DNA of 64,000 nucleotides from Lepisosteus oculatus (Eukaryota; Chordata; Actinopteri; Semionotiformes; Lepisosteidae), in the NCBI RefSeq assembly GCF_040954835.1, contig NC_090698.1, positions 37,129,501 through 37,193,500 of the forward strand, read 5' to 3'. The notes beneath the pieces were generated by a model. It was not told where the DNA came from. It ran no database searches and worked only from the letters and a program-made list of their open reading frames with translations. The translations under genes and the position numbers were made by a program. Below, piece by piece: positions 1 through 13,079 of this stretch. Position 1 is the stretch's first letter, and each line of letters begins with the position of its first letter.

Positions 1-3000
1 AGAATACAATTCCTATAAGGAGATATGAACGTGATTGTCTTTTTATAAGTAACATTATGTAAATTTATAATACTGCTTTTGAAGAAACTGCGAATATAGA
101 AAAACGTCTGAGTAACTGCACAACTGCTGTGATAATATTTATTGTGTAAGCATACACATACATTACACTGAAGGGTGCAAAGGGTTCTGAATTGACTAAT
201 GCCTCTGAAAACAAAATAATTTCAAGAAAAGCCAAGTGCACCTTTTTTGTATACAGTATATGTCTATTATAGTAATTGCGCATTTGACTTGGGTGGCATT
301 TGCCTATAATGGATAAAATAGAGAGAAATGTTAAGAAGTAAAGAAATAATTGGCATGGTACGGTTTACAGCATTAGGTTTAAGGTTAAAATGTCGATAGA
401 AAGGTTTTTGTCTTTTCCCATTACACCAGCAGTGCAAACTGAACAATATAGAGAACTTGACACTTCTGGCAACAACAATGATAACCTTAATTTAATTGAC
501 CACGGATACGGCCATTGGCAATCATTTGCTGCTCCGTGTAATATACATATATAAAATAAATAACAGGAAACCGAGCTCACAAAAAGGTTTTTCATTCATT
601 TTGAGGTATTAATTTGCAATTGTACACGAGTTGAGAACCAATGCTCTTGCAAATAGAAACGATTCGGAAAGGGTAATGTCAATGTTTTAAAACTAATATT
701 TTGTATTTAATTATACCAAGAAAACTTGGATACTATTAAAAACTTGACACTTACCTGTTCTCTTTTTCAAGTCGCTATCTTTCATATAGAGGAAAGAACT
801 AGCTTGTGCATTGTCTAGATTCAAGTAATGAATAGATGTTGGTCGTTTTTTTTTATTTGCACGAACTATAAAAGAAAAACAATCAGTTATCTTTTCAAGG
901 TAGAGATGTATTTTATCAAATAAAACTTGGCTACTGAAGAGTTAAAGGGAGGAGACGGTAAGAGACACGCCTCATTGGGCAGATTATGTGCAGCAAACAA
1001 AAAGTGTGTGTCTGTGTGCCAGTCACTCATTGCATCGGGTCCATCTGTATAACTATACTCACAAAATACGGGGCGCTCATCAGCAGTGTCACTTTTCTTC
1101 TGATAGGGCTATGTACTGACTAAACGGAACACGATAAAGTGTTTTTTTTTCTGCCACGTTGTATTCAACATTTTTTACCTTTGTGGATTATTATTGTTCT
1201 TAACAAAAAGGTGAGTATGTATGTTATGTTATGTTATTTTTAAAGAGACAAATAAAAGTAAAGCGAAAACGATTTGCTGTAAAACTAAAATTGTACAATC
1301 TAAAAGACAAGGTATAGAACCCCTTTTAAAATGAAAGAAAACGCGCATCTTTAAAAGGTATCCGGGGCTCATGCTGAAATGTGCATAAATACAATATACT
1401 AGTATTACTAATAATAATTCAATTAGCTGGGTAGTTAATGAATGGGAGCCTATTTTTAGAGGTATGTGTGCATTCCGAGTTCTATTACCATACTTAGTTG
1501 AAATGCATATTCATTGGACCTTTTGTGTGGTTTTCCCAAGTGAGACTCCGACCTTTGTACAATAAGAGGGGCTCTACGGGGGGGACGTTACTTTTTTAAG
1601 TTACAAGTTTAACGTTTTCATTTCTTTGGAGAAGGCGGTTAATATGTTTAGCCGTTACTGAATACAATAATACTTTAGTGTTATGCTGTTTTACTTCTCG
1701 AGTTACCGCCCTTGTTTTATCTTTTTTATTCCTTTGGAATTTGAATATTGCAATATACAGCAGTGGTCTGTCAGAATAACCATTTGGGTGACAGGTTTGG
1801 TGAGCTCTTTTGAAAATTGCAGTACAGATGTTACAAGCATAACGACGTAAACGATCGTGGAGGGTTGTACATTTTAAATATTAAAGATGAACGAGAAAAA
1901 ATCTGGTTGGCAATCATTTATTGAATAAGTAAAAAAGAGCAATGTTATTGTGTCAGTGCCTAACAGACCCCACAGTATAGTTTTTGAGTAGGCCAAATTT
2001 AAAGGGAAAATGGAAAATGTATTTTAACACAATTAATTTACTTGAGCAACAAATTATGTAAATGAATGACAGTCCTAATTGAAATGTATTTAAATGATTG
2101 ATTTTGGTATTGTTATGATGATTTTGAAAGGTCAATTTGGTAAATAAAACATTGTCTGGATTTTGCGTGAACTTCCACTGATTTGAATTAAACGTTTAAA
2201 AATGCATAACCAGTTTGAAAACATGGAATGTTATCGTTTGGCACAGTTTTGATTTAAAACGGTATTAAATAAAGGATCCGTTTAAATATAATATAAAAAT
2301 ATCATTATTTTAAAATTTATTATGAATTGTTTATAAACTATATTATTAAATCATGAGAACCTTACCTGTACTTTACGGTACCATTTATTGAAGAAGTAAA
2401 TCTACCTTGTAGAAAAGATGACTGGGGTTCGCCTTCATCCATAAATAAACGTGCAGAGGTAAAAAATAATTAACTCTGCTTGCTGCCTTAATTAAAGTCT
2501 CGGAGGGAAAGTGCTGGATTATGGTAATGAGGAGACATACGTTCCTTCTTGTAGAATGGAGCTAAAGGTTAGCTGACATGAAATCAGTGACTTTGACAGT
2601 CCACTTGAAATCCATTCGATATGCTTTTCTATTTTCTAGCCGAGTCCTCGGTTTCTTATTGATATTTTTTTCACGTCTTCTTGAAGTGCAAAATTTCGGA
2701 TTATAGGATACGTATAACAATTTATGTTAGAAAACAAGAATTAATCTTTTATATATGCAAACCTATTTAAAAAAAGTTCTCAAAAACAAATGATATGGGA
2801 AGCAGCATTTTTATCAGTATAACTACACATGTATATATTTACAAAAGTACACAACGGATTGTAATTGATCTCTTTGTGCACCTGCTGAGCGAGTTCGATA
2901 ACATTTAAGTGACGAGGCTGTTTAATTTACCTGGACTGGAGCACCTTTGAGAACTGGTGAAGTGTGTTTACATAATTAAGCGTTACACTCAGATATATTT

Positions 3001-3048
3001 GGGTTTGACAAGAGCGCTTATTCATTCAATTGTTTCTCTACCAACAGC
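1..3048. other. prdm8 5' flank, non-coding
   Basis: AT-rich DNA with no ORF resembling a known protein. Two stretches are less simple than their surroundings and might be conserved regulatory DNA: about 1330-1560 and about 2390-2610, the latter with TTAATTAA-like homeodomain-type motifs. This is judged by eye only. Short open frames here look like chance. Confidence 0.4.
1080..1210 (+). other. candidate 5' non-coding exon of prdm8 (donor at 1211)
   Basis: A strong donor-like junction, AAAAAG followed by GTGAGTATG, starts at 1211. The coding exon at 3049 opens with a good acceptor only two bases before its ATG, so at least one upstream non-coding exon must exist. This donor is the best candidate I see. 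The 5' boundary is arbitrary, and no TATA box or CpG island supports it. Confidence 0.25.
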
Positions 3049-3050
3049 TC

Positions 3051-3272
3051 ATGATGGAGGAGTCCAGCTCACAGAAACTGTTATGGGATGGAGACGCCAA
3101 GGCGGTACAACAGTGTTTAACGGATATTTTCACCAGTGTGTATACAACTTGCGACATTCCTGAAAATGCCATTTTCGGACCCTGTGTTTTGAGCCACACA
3201 TCTTTGTATGACAGCATTGCTTTTATTGCCCTCAAATCCACGGATAAAAGAACTGCACCATACATCTTCAGG
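3051..3272 (+). CDS. prdm8: prdm8 coding exon 1 (start, N-terminal half of PR domain)
   Basis: The exon opens at 3049 after a pyrimidine-rich acceptor ending ACAG, two bases before the ATG. It encodes residues 1-74, including WDGDAKAVQQCLTDIF and ending PYIFR. The donor AGG|GTAAGA starts at 3273, and the exon ends in phase 0. A following 419-bp intron holds only AT-rich sequence. Confidence 0.94.
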
Positions 3273-5739
3273 GTAAGATTTTGCATTTGGTACATAAGAA
3301 ATAATCGACTGTTTTATTATTAGTTATACTGTACATGCATTATTATTATAATTATTAGTCAGATTTTAAGTTTTAGCTATTATATTTTTTTAACTTGTTT
3401 CTTTCTGATATAACTTTTTGCATTTAAAGTTAATTAAATGTACTGAAAGATCAATTTTAAGTGATTGTTTTTTTTCGAATAATAAAAATAACGGATTAAA
3501 CAAAGGAAAAATAGAACATACATGTTAGGCTTTTTACTGATGTATGCTGTCTGTTTGAATGCATATCGTAGAAGGAATTAAAAATGGAAAAAAGTTATTT
3601 GCTATACTAAAAGTGGGCACTTAAGAGCTACACATTTTAAATAAGTAAGATATAATATTATTATAGACATTTTGTTTATATATATATGTAGGTGGATACT
3701 TCAGCAGCCAACAGCTCCTCCGAAGGCTTGATGTGGCTGAGATTAGTCCAGTCTGCAAGGAATAAAGAGGAACAAAATCTAGAAGCCTATGTGAAAAATG
3801 GACAGCTATTTTATAGATCTCTGAGGAGGATTGAAAAGGATGAAGAGTTGCTGGTTTGGTATGGTAAAGACTTGATTGAGTTGCTCCTACTTAGTTCCAC
3901 AACAGCACAAGGAAAAATGAAAGGTATGTCTTAAATTAAAAAAGTCTCATTTTATTCTGCCCCAAATTATTTTTGTCTGATTTTTCTGCTGTATTTTTTA
4001 TGCTGCTGTCAAGTGTAATATCATGTGGAATTGTGAATCTCTTAGCATACTCAACTTTTTTTGCAACCTGTGCAATGCTGAGTCTTATACACAAGGTTCC
4101 ATGAAAAACAATAAGGAACATTTAAATGATTTTTTAAAAGAGAAAAAAAATGAAGTTATGTGTTTTTCATGTTTCAAAGATGCAACCTGCTCTCCAGTTA
4201 GTTGAGCCTGGACATTTGCTAGCCTCTCATAACTACTTACAATTAAGGAATAGAAGATTAGACAGCTTGTGGGAAAATGAGTGATGCATTGTATTAATGT
4301 TATTTTTGTTCTTGAATTTGTAGAATCTTAAGAGTGATGTGAAGTTTGTAATAAAATTAGGAATAATACCTAAAGATCTATTTGCTTATTGTCATACAAG
4401 ATGATAATATACAGTATGCAAAATTATATTTCTGTGACCATAAATAGTGACGTTTGATGTTGAATTCCACCTGGAGTAACCCGCTTTTCTTTTTCACTTA
4501 GGGTCTCCTCCATATTTATGTCCAGACTGCAGCCAGCGCTTTCTGTTTGAGTACCCTTTTCTGGCACATTTGAGATTCCGTTGCAGCAAGAGACTACAAA
4601 GCGTTAACAGTACAGATGAGGATTCTAAAGACCACACTAACCCAAGTGCACCAAGACCAAGTGCAAAACTAAACAGATCTGAGGGATACTCTAATTTACA
4701 GGATGGGAAACCATCTACAGATTTTCATAATTTAGCCAGGGATCTTGAAAATAACAGGTCATCACCCTCAAGTGACCAAGAAGCTGAAATTAGAAGTGAA
4801 AGCAACAATAAAAGGAAATATTCAGAGGCGGATGAAAGTAGAAATGGAAACTTATCACGATCTCTTACCTCAAAAGATGATCTAGTAAGCACATCACAAC
4901 AATACAGAGGATCATACGTAGGTTTGGAAGAAAACAGAAGGGTGTTTTCTCCCTCTAGTCCAGAACCCACAGAAAGCAAGAGAAGTGCTTTCACAGAGGT
5001 AAAAAAAGCCTCACATAGCCTAAAACAAAAAAACCTGGGGCCTAACACAGAAAACAAGGACAGTGGCAGGCCCAGTGGTAGCCCTGCTGAGAAACACCTA
5101 AATGTGAGACAGGTTTTGACAGAAACGCAACCCCAGTCCCGCATAGATAGTTCTTCAATGGGAAGTGCTTTTACTACAGTACACCAACAGCTTGGTGGTT
5201 CTGTGGAGAGGAAAAGTGCATTCAGTCAACCAACTCGATCCTTTTCTCAGCTGTCACCTCTTGTGATGACCCCAAAGCTTCTCCCAACGGTGGACTGCCA
5301 CCCCTCCGTTGGGGACACCATCTCATCCAGCAGACTCTACCAGGCAGATCACTTAGCTGCCAAGCTTCAAAGTTCAGATCTCAGCAACAATTGCACAGTG
5401 CAAGGCGGCATTCCCAAACAAAGTCCATTTCTTTATGCTACAGCATTTTGGCCAAAGACCTCTGGACCTATTCAGTTGCAGATGCCCTCAGCTCTCACAC
5501 TCTTGCCCCCTTCCTTCACCTCGCTCTGTCTGCCTGCTCAGAACTGGTGTGCCAAATGTAACGCTTCTTTTCGAATGACTTCTGATCTCGTGTACCACAT
5601 GAGGTCTCATCACAAAAAGGAATACTCAATGGAACCTTTGGTGAAACGGCGGAGGGAAGAAAAGCTGAAGTGCCCCATCTGCAATGAATCCTTCAGAGAA
5701 CGCCATCACCTCTCCAGGCACATGACATCTCACAACTAG
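3051..5739 (+). CDS. prdm8: PR domain zinc finger protein 8 (three coding exons)
   Basis: Coding exons are 3051-3272, 3692-3923 and 4502-5739; the spliced frame has 564 codons including the stop (563 aa). Residues about 5-135 form the PR/SET domain. A zinc finger lies at 158-179 (C158, C161, H174, C179). Two C2H2 fingers close the protein at 501-522 and 542-562. The middle is a long Ser/Pro-rich linker containing the PRDM8-typical segment FSQLSPLV and the block leading to SLCLPAQNWC. Human PRDM8 is longer, mainly through Gly/Ala-rich runs that are absent here. The family comprises nuclear transcriptional repressors acting in neural and retinal development, and H3K9 methyltransferase activity has been reported for mouse Prdm8. 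Two adjacent ATG codons (3051 and 3054) start the frame. Splice sites are canonical GT-AG with phases 0 and 1. No frame damage is visible. Confidence 0.96.
3692..3923 (+). CDS. prdm8: prdm8 coding exon 2 (C-terminal half of PR domain)
   Basis: The acceptor TATGTAG precedes GTG GAT ACT (residues V75, D76, T77). The exon encodes residues 75-151 plus the first base of G152, including the SET-like segment LFYRSLRRIEKDEELLVWYG. The donor AAAG|GTATGT starts at 3924, so the exon ends in phase 1. The next intron (3924-4501) contains no recognisable feature. Confidence 0.94.
4502..5739 (+). CDS. prdm8: prdm8 coding exon 3 (linker and all zinc fingers)
   Basis: The acceptor TTTTCACTTAG ends at 4501. 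G152 is split across the intron. The exon reads straight into the first zinc finger (YLCPDCSQRF), then about 320 residues of polar linker, and ends with two C2H2 fingers and TAG at 5737-5739. The reading frame must be taken from the splice junction, because no ATG lies at the start of this frame. Confidence 0.95.
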
Positions 5740-5976
5740 CTTTGCAGGAAAAGCCAATTTAACCACAGTTCAAACTGGGATTATTACATAACTGGAAAAT
5801 TCTGAATGCACACATTTTCACTTTCAAATGGACTTTTGTCACGTGTCATGTTTCAAAGTATGCAATTGCATTTTGTTAAATGAAATATTTATCATATGAA
5901 GCACTTATGAGTTGGAACTATGGGTAACCATAATGATATGTGTAAATGTAAGTTTTATTTATATAAAAAGTAAATG

Positions 5977-5982
5977 AATAAA
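5977..5982 (+). terminator. prdm8 polyadenylation signal
   Basis: AATAAA lies about 240 bases after the prdm8 stop codon, at the end of an AT-rich 3' UTR. Cleavage would be expected near 6000. It is the first canonical hexamer after the stop. Confidence 0.6.
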
Positions 5983-7095
5983 GATGTAGTTACATTCTAT
6001 TGGTTTATTATTTAATGATTTTGATGCTAATGCAAAAAAGTTTAAATGGTTGAATCAAACAAGATTCTGACACCAGACTATATTTGAGAGTGCATGTAAT
6101 ATTAAATAGATATGAATTTCAAATACAGTCTATATAGTGTAAATACCTGTTTTGTTTGAATACAAAAGTGTAATAATTTGTGTCAGTGAGAAATAGTTTG
6201 AGTGTTTCTTTCTTTTGCTGAAATTTACTATACTTGATAGTTTATCTAATCATGTTGAATGCTTTGGCAATAAAAATAGTTTTATTTTCATCCAAAAGTG
6301 TGGACGTTTATTGTTGCGTGATTGGTGTTATAGCAGTGATTAAACTACACGACATACACAAAGATAAACATTGTTTCAGGTATAATCAAACATGTTTCTT
6401 TAAAAGGATAAATAATTATTAACTGTGTGCAAAGCAATAATTTATCATGAATTAGAAATCCACACATAAAATCTGATTAAAGACCTTACATACTGTATAG
6501 TCATTATAAACTAAACAAACTTTATGTAGAGTTGATGTTTATGAGTGATTATTTTATGAATGTCTCATTTTGGTTTACATTTCAATTATACAACATAGGG
6601 ATATGAACACAATATGCAGTTAATATCTAAAATAAAAATGTCATTAGGATAATATGATTTGTTTTACTTTGAAGATATAATAAATACTGTACCTTTTATA
6701 TATATTATTTAAAATTGTAGGTGTAGATTATGCGTGAACTATAATAATAGGAGATTTCGACATCAACAAGGTGACATTTTCATTGTTATTAAAAAATGTT
6801 CGTTATTTGATCTTTCAAGAACAAAAATGATATTTAATAGTTACGGTGGTCTTTGTACAGGCAATAACACGAGTTTGAATTACGTTTTATTCCAACTTTT
6901 AAAAATAATATCCTTATGACATAATATTCAGATGACCACATGTGAGAAGCACAAAGCGGTCTATCATTGCATCCCTTACGTACCATTTATTTGGAGGTAT
7001 ATTTTCTTCAAAACATGGTTCAGAAAGATGAAAAAGAAGTAGTGTTGTCCTTTTTCCAATTCCCTTGATAATGTAACTCATTTCTTACAGAGCAA

Positions 7096-7213
7096 AACAT
7101 GCGGGTATCCGTTTACACATTACAATATTACATTTTTGTGCAAAAATACATCGGAACATGCAGGTATCCGTTTGTACATTACAACTTTACATTTATGTCC
7201 ACAAAATAGATGG
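7096..7213. repeat. two-copy tandem duplication, 59-bp unit
   Basis: The units start AACATGCGGGTATCC (7096) and AACATGCAGGTATCC (7155) and can be followed for the whole period with scattered substitutions. This points to a local duplication that is not very recent. Confidence 0.8.
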
Positions 7214-7355
7214 TAACAGCCATATATACTGTATATGGAATATGTATAAAACAGTGATTCAATGTATAAAAAAAGTACACAGTTTCCGTTTCACAACGCC
7301 TTCGTCTTTTCCATCCACTTCCACCGTGAGCCCCAACATCAACAGCAACAAAACC

Positions 7356-7418
<63 letters not shown>
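7356..7418. repeat. (AAT)n microsatellite
   Basis: Twenty-one uninterrupted AAT units. A chance open frame through it reads as a polyasparagine run and is not a gene. Confidence 0.97.
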
Positions 7419-7419
<1 letters not shown>

Positions 7420-8684
7420 TTCTTGGCTTAGTAATTCCAATTCAGTAAGAAAGTATTTGGGTAAATCTCCTCCAAGTATTTAGGTAAACGCAATGTTTTC
7501 AAGATCACTAACAGATAAATTAATAATACGAATTTAATAGTGAAGCGTATTAATCAAGGAAATTCAACGAAATTTTAAAAACAGAAACGCAATTTAAAAA
7601 CTTAATCACACATCTTTGACTTACGCGTAGACCAATATTCGTTTCTGGACACTTTATTGTAATTGTATTTGTTTAATATCAGAAAGATGTCCTAGAACGC
7701 ATGCGGCTAAACAGACGATTGTAGAAGCAGATCTGGATTATTCTGCGAAACTCTACTCCATATTAGTTTTTGTATAGTATATTTCTGATAAAAATGAACA
7801 TAAAATACAGTACAAAATGAAACTATTGTTAAATCTCTGATCGAATTATTCTTGAATGATAGCAAAATGTAGATGATCGTCTAGTTATGCTGAAGAGATT
7901 CCAATTTCAGGAATGAAGTAGTGTTATGCATAATGTCGATTTACGATAAAAAGGTTATAGATTTTATCATTTCAAGTGCTACTACTATACGTGAAACTGG
8001 AATACAAGAATGCATTAAAGGCTTAAACCCTGGTGATGTATTTATAATCTCCCAGTGTTAGTAGTAAAAGCGTTCTAAAGTTCATCTTCCCCGAGAGCAG
8101 CAAAACATTTTGTGAAATGTTTTTGTCCTGACACTCTTGATAATATATACATTAAAACAATGTATTAAGCTCATTTTCCACTGAAATTCCTCAATACAAA
8201 AACTGCACTTTGTAAAACCTACCAGCGGTTCTTCACCCAAGCAGAAAACAACGCAGTAATTTTAATTAACCAGAAATTAAATTTTGATCAAAGAACATGT
8301 AACTGATGAGTACACCGTTCATTAAAAGGACATCTTGTTAAATCCGTAGCAAATTAACATCTACATCTGAAAATGTTTCGAAGTAATAAAACAGTTTGAA
8401 GCAGTTGAACTGCATCACATTTGCGTGTGTGATTTCGTCTTATTCTCACACTGTACATTCAGAAAATAAAGAAAATATTAAATGTAAGACGGTAGTTAAT
8501 ACGACTAATTAATTAGGTAACGCATCGTTCAATAAAATAATGTATAATCAGAAATTAGGAAATCATTTCTGCACTGTATTGATCTTAATACACGTGCTGC
8601 AATTTTAAATCGCATATGCCCACCAATGGTACTCGTAGTTTTCTTAATGTAGAACTGCCTGAAAACCTGTTTTAGACAGTCTAT

Positions 8685-8720
<36 letters not shown>
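8685..8720. repeat. (TAA)n microsatellite
   Basis: Twelve uninterrupted TAA units in AT-rich intergenic DNA. Confidence 0.95.
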
Positions 8721-9989
8721 GACGCAATGTAAAAACATGTTCAAGTTTATGCCAAAAACAAAACCACAATAATAATTTCTAAAAAATATAAATTGAAAGC
8801 ATATTTTAGTCAGAATTCCCGTGATAGTGATTTTTTCATTTAAGAATACAACTTTTTTCCAGAAAATTAGATAATCTGGTAAAAGAGCAGTTTCTGGTGC
8901 TGTTTGTCAAAATGAAATTTAATGTGCGTTAATTTGCGTTTTATTTGTCTGCTAATCTTGTGCAACATGTACAGTACAGCAAATGCAATAAAGTCGAAAA
9001 TAGATAAACAGTGACACCAAGCTTTCAGAATGAGTAATTCAGGCAGATCTGACATTTAAAAAGATTGAATGATTTGGGCATTTATCCTCATGGCGACACC
9101 TCCCTTTCATTTGGCTGTTCATCAGTTTAACATTTTAAAATAATTGGAACGGAACTAATTTAATTTATATTATATCAGTATAATTTCTAATTGGCAGTTT
9201 AAGCGCAGACCACTAATAGTAACAAAGAACATGTGTATTAGGTGAAGCATCGGAATGGATATTTTGGTAACTTTGTACGGTACCCGTTTCAGTTTCCACC
9301 TTAAAAAAAATAATTAAATAACTATGACAAAATCATAATACTGAAGAAAATAGATTATCTATTGAAGCGTCCTGTGCTTTAGAACTAACACTTGGTCACA
9401 CTTGGCAATAAGTAATAAAACTAATATTTATTGCAATAAGACTTATTGTTCCATTGATTGTGTACATTACACATTACATTACATTTTCATTTCCTGTTAC
9501 AAGTATAAAACCTTAGCTGCCCACCAACACTGAAAAGAACACTTACTTCTTCTAATTCATTTAATGAAATACCATGAGCTACACCCCAAAAGTCGAGAAG
9601 TACATGTATAAAGAATGTGTAATATACAGTATACCTAATCTTTAAAACAAGTGACATTCACACAAAATACAATGCCAGAAAATGCATGCCACTATAAACA
9701 CTTATTTTAAACAAGATTGCCATCTTGATTCCAGTGTGTTACTGTACTTTTACTATTGCCTTATATTGAGAGCCTTAGGATTAATGGGACTAGAAACTTA
9801 CTTCAGGTAGCTATATTAGTTGAGTTTAGTTATAAACTCACCTAAACATAACTTTTTTGTTGTTGCAGGAAATGCATATTAATCCAGATATTAATCAAGC
9901 AGATTTGTATATTTTATCCATTTAGGTCACCAATTTGAGCAACTGAGTTACTGTTTTCTTATGTGAAACTTGCTTTGCTAGCTGACACA

Positions 9990-10780
9990 ACTCCTTTGAT
10001 AGGAGACTTAAAGGGAATGGTGGAAGAGCAACTTAGGAAGGTTTTATCATTGTAAATGTTTATACACCCACTGGAAGCAGAAAATTAAATTCCTCAAACA
10101 CAAGTTACGCTAGTCGTCTGTGCCCTAGAAGACGTGATTTATTTTTTAGGGGTGATTTTAATACTAATAAGCTTCATCCTGATTATGTTAAGGCACACCT
10201 GTGAATATAAAAACATTTGGAACATCAAATAAAAAAACAATATACATAGGTCAAAGTACATTGTAGTGATATACAGTACAGTGTTTGAAATGGGTTGTAT
10301 CACTTTTCAGATGCAAACATTACCTTATTTTTATAAAGGCTTCCTTATGGAGTTTTGCAATGCATTTTTGCATTTGCAAAGTCTACCCTTAAATCACTTG
10401 GACAGTGGTCATCATAATATAATCAAAATGTCTATCAAAATACTATACTACCAATACTACAGGGCAGCACTTTCCTCAGACTAATTCAGAGATCCGTAGT
10501 CTGCACTCTGTTATGCCAACGATCCTTTTGACTGTAATGGTCCTTACACCTAACCCCTTTAGTGTTAAAAAACTTTATAGATCTTGGAGAGTGATTGGAG
10601 GTGAAGGATTACATACAGCTTGGAAGTCACTGTATAATTCCAATTCCGAAATAAAATCAGTGGCTTTTCAGGGGTTAGATCTAGAAACAATCATTACTGT
10701 TAGTATTTATAACCTACATGTTTTAGATGTAGATTTATATACTGTGTACAATACAGTGGATTTTAATTTTTATTAAGTCA
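9990..10780 (+). mobile_element. possible decayed LINE endonuclease remnant
   Basis: Around 10050-10160 the translation reads like the endonuclease region of an L1-type ORF2: IVNVYTPTGSRK, later a degenerate LGGDFN-like string (TTAGGGGTGATTTTAAT). Frames are broken. Downstream DNA to about 10780 has open frames but no motif I can name. The assignment rests on two short motifs. Confidence 0.3.
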
Positions 10781-12350
10781 CATGCACTCTGAATACTTTT
10801 CAACAAATAAGGATTTTCACTGATGATCTCTTTACAGTTGTTGATAATGTTTGTCACATTTTAATGGCCTTTTATTTTGATTTTCTTTTTTTTCTTCAGT
10901 GTTTATTTAGACATATTTTCTGTATCCCTGACAGATGTCTCTGTGAAATGTACGATGTATATATTTTTTTATTTATAATTTCTATTTAAAATGTCACTGC
11001 AGAGATCTTATGCCAGACATGCATATATCCTTGTCTGTGAAGTTACTCAGTTGCTGTTACATTTATCCTTATATAGAGTATATTATAGCTATATTCTTTT
11101 GGGATCATTCTAATTCTTTGCATGTACTTTGTTTGTAGTAAATAAAGGGTCATTTTGAAAATTAAGATATGCAAATGTAGAAAGCCTACATGAATCTTCA
11201 AAAATATTTTCATAATTCCATGTGAACTTTGCAGCACTAGCCTAAAATATAAACAATATGAACAACTGTAGGACTGTGAGCTTGTTTTTATGTTTCTGTA
11301 ACCAGTAAACAAATCAAGACATTATAATAGTCTTATGTAATCAGTATAATAACAATATTTCCTTTTCCAGTATTTGACAAAATTCATCCATAACACTGTA
11401 TATAAGCAATGTAATTGGTTGCTGAGTGCTGCACACCCTCATAACGATACCATACTTTGCTGGTGGAGTCATATAGCCTTCCCTGCAATCCTCTCACTCC
11501 TGTCAGTCCACATCAGTCATCACACTGGAAGCTTTAAAAGAGATTTTTTAAGTTTCATTACATCATCGCACAGAGTTGAACCCATTTAGCTTTCCTAATC
11601 TGTTTACCTGACTACTCTAGGATCATTTTCTGGCTGAGGACCCACTCCAGCCCTTTGCATTAACTTTATTTCATACTGTCAGCTGCCATACTTTGCCTAA
11701 TATAATAGATCAAGCATGTTTTATCTTTTCTTGTCCATGGACATAGCAGAGATATAGCACTTGACTCCAAAGCATCCTGTTTGTGATGGGAAAAAAACTG
11801 TGTTTTATTCAATTTTGTATTGATGCAATTGACCCAACTGTGTAGTTGGTTCAATAAAAATAAAATATGAAGTCTGTAATCTACAAGTAAAGCTTTCCTC
11901 TTAGTAATTCTCTAGTTCACCTTTAAAATTAAAAGTCTGTGTCTGAATGCACTGATATAATCAAATTATACAGTACATGCAGTAGATAAGTTGACAATTT
12001 TGCTCTGTTGAAGGAAAATTACATTTAGCATAGAGTGGCTTACAGGTTTGGACAATAACATCCAATATTTTTCCATTCATTTCACTGTAGTTTTGAAACC
12101 CAAATTCAAGATATTGCCGCACAGCCTAAAGTGTACAATACATGTACTATGTGACTTGCTGAGTGTCCTCTGAATTAACTGTACTGCCCTACCCTCTTCT
12201 CGCCTATTAAATTCAGACAATACAAAAGTACAGTGGGATCAACTTCTAACATTTTCACCCTCACCCAGTGTGTGCTCAAACCCTGTTTGATTTCACTGCT
12301 CACTTCATGACAGCCCTGACCCTGTGGGTTCCATATAGAAATTGCAAACT
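10781..12350. other. intergenic DNA, nothing recognised
   Basis: AT-rich sequence with several short chance ORFs, including one at 11374-11589, none resembling a known domain. No repeat structure was seen. Confidence 0.4.
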
Positions 12351-12359
12351 GACCAAGAG

Positions 12360-12540
12360 CAAGACTAAGGAAAATTCCTCCTTTTCACAGAAGCCAATTA
12401 ACCTACCAGTATGTCTCTCGACAGAAGGATGAAACAGGAGCACCAGGAACACTCATGCAAATGCAGGGAGAATGCAGGAATTGAACCCAGGGTCACAAGG
12501 CACCAATGCTAACTGTTGTGCTACTGTACTGCTGCAATGA
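12360..12540. repeat. interspersed fish repeat fragment (first copy)
   Basis: Contains the widespread fish motif of the form CCAATTAACCTACCAGTATG followed by a diverged GGAGCACC...GAACCCAGG string. It is a decayed copy of the same repeat as the next entry. Confidence 0.55.
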
Positions 12541-12659
12541 TGTCCCATTTGTAATGTAAATATTTTTAATCCAAACTTGAAACTTCAACTTAATATTTTT
12601 TTAAAAGAAATGTAAATTTCTTAAATGATCATCAATTTCAGCAACATTATATCAATTCA

Positions 12660-12880
12660 ATAAATGCTTATCCATTTCAAGGTCATGATGGTCCAGGAGG
12701 CATTGGGCGATAAGGTGGGATATACCCTGGATAGGATTTCATAGCAGGGAACACACACAGACACAAACATGCACACACACTTACACCAGGACCAATTAAT
12801 CTACCAACATGTCTTTGGACTGTGGGAGGAAACCAGATCACCTGGAGGAAACATGATCACATGATCTCACAATAAAACAA
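12660..12880. repeat. interspersed fish repeat fragment (second copy)
   Basis: Shows the hallmark sequence ACCAATTAATCTACCAACAT, then GTCTTTGGACTGTGGGAGGA, with an upstream CA-rich ACACACACAGACAC stretch. This is a very common dispersed repeat in fish genomes. The family name was not resolved. Confidence 0.6.
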
Positions 12881-13079
12881 CTGTCTCTGTCAGGTCTCTG
12901 AGCCAGGTAGTGCTTTTCATGCAAATATTTAACATTGAAGACCAAGGACAAAACAACTCTGAAAAAAGATTTATAGAAAGAACTAAACTAAAAGCACAGA
13001 TAAGTTGAGTGTTACAATAAAAAGTTCAAAAAGCATTGAATATCTCTTTGAGCACAGATAAGTTGAATATGAAAAAGTC

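Larger units (their letters stand above)
6001..9990. other. AT-rich intergenic DNA with simple repeats
   Basis: No gene is supported. The block contains a 59-bp tandem duplication and two AAT microsatellites (listed separately). The rest looks like unique AT-rich DNA. Some could be cis-regulatory, but nothing in the sequence proves it. Confidence 0.5.

Noticed and set aside
3038..3295. 85-codon ORF antisense to prdm8 exon 1
   Set aside because: Shadow of the PR-domain exon, no independent support.
4725..5144. 139-codon ORF antisense to prdm8
   Set aside because: Shadow of prdm8 exon 3; no similarity to known proteins.
7158..7448. 96-codon ORF with a long Asn run
   Set aside because: It is the AAT microsatellite read in one frame; no domain and no gene context.
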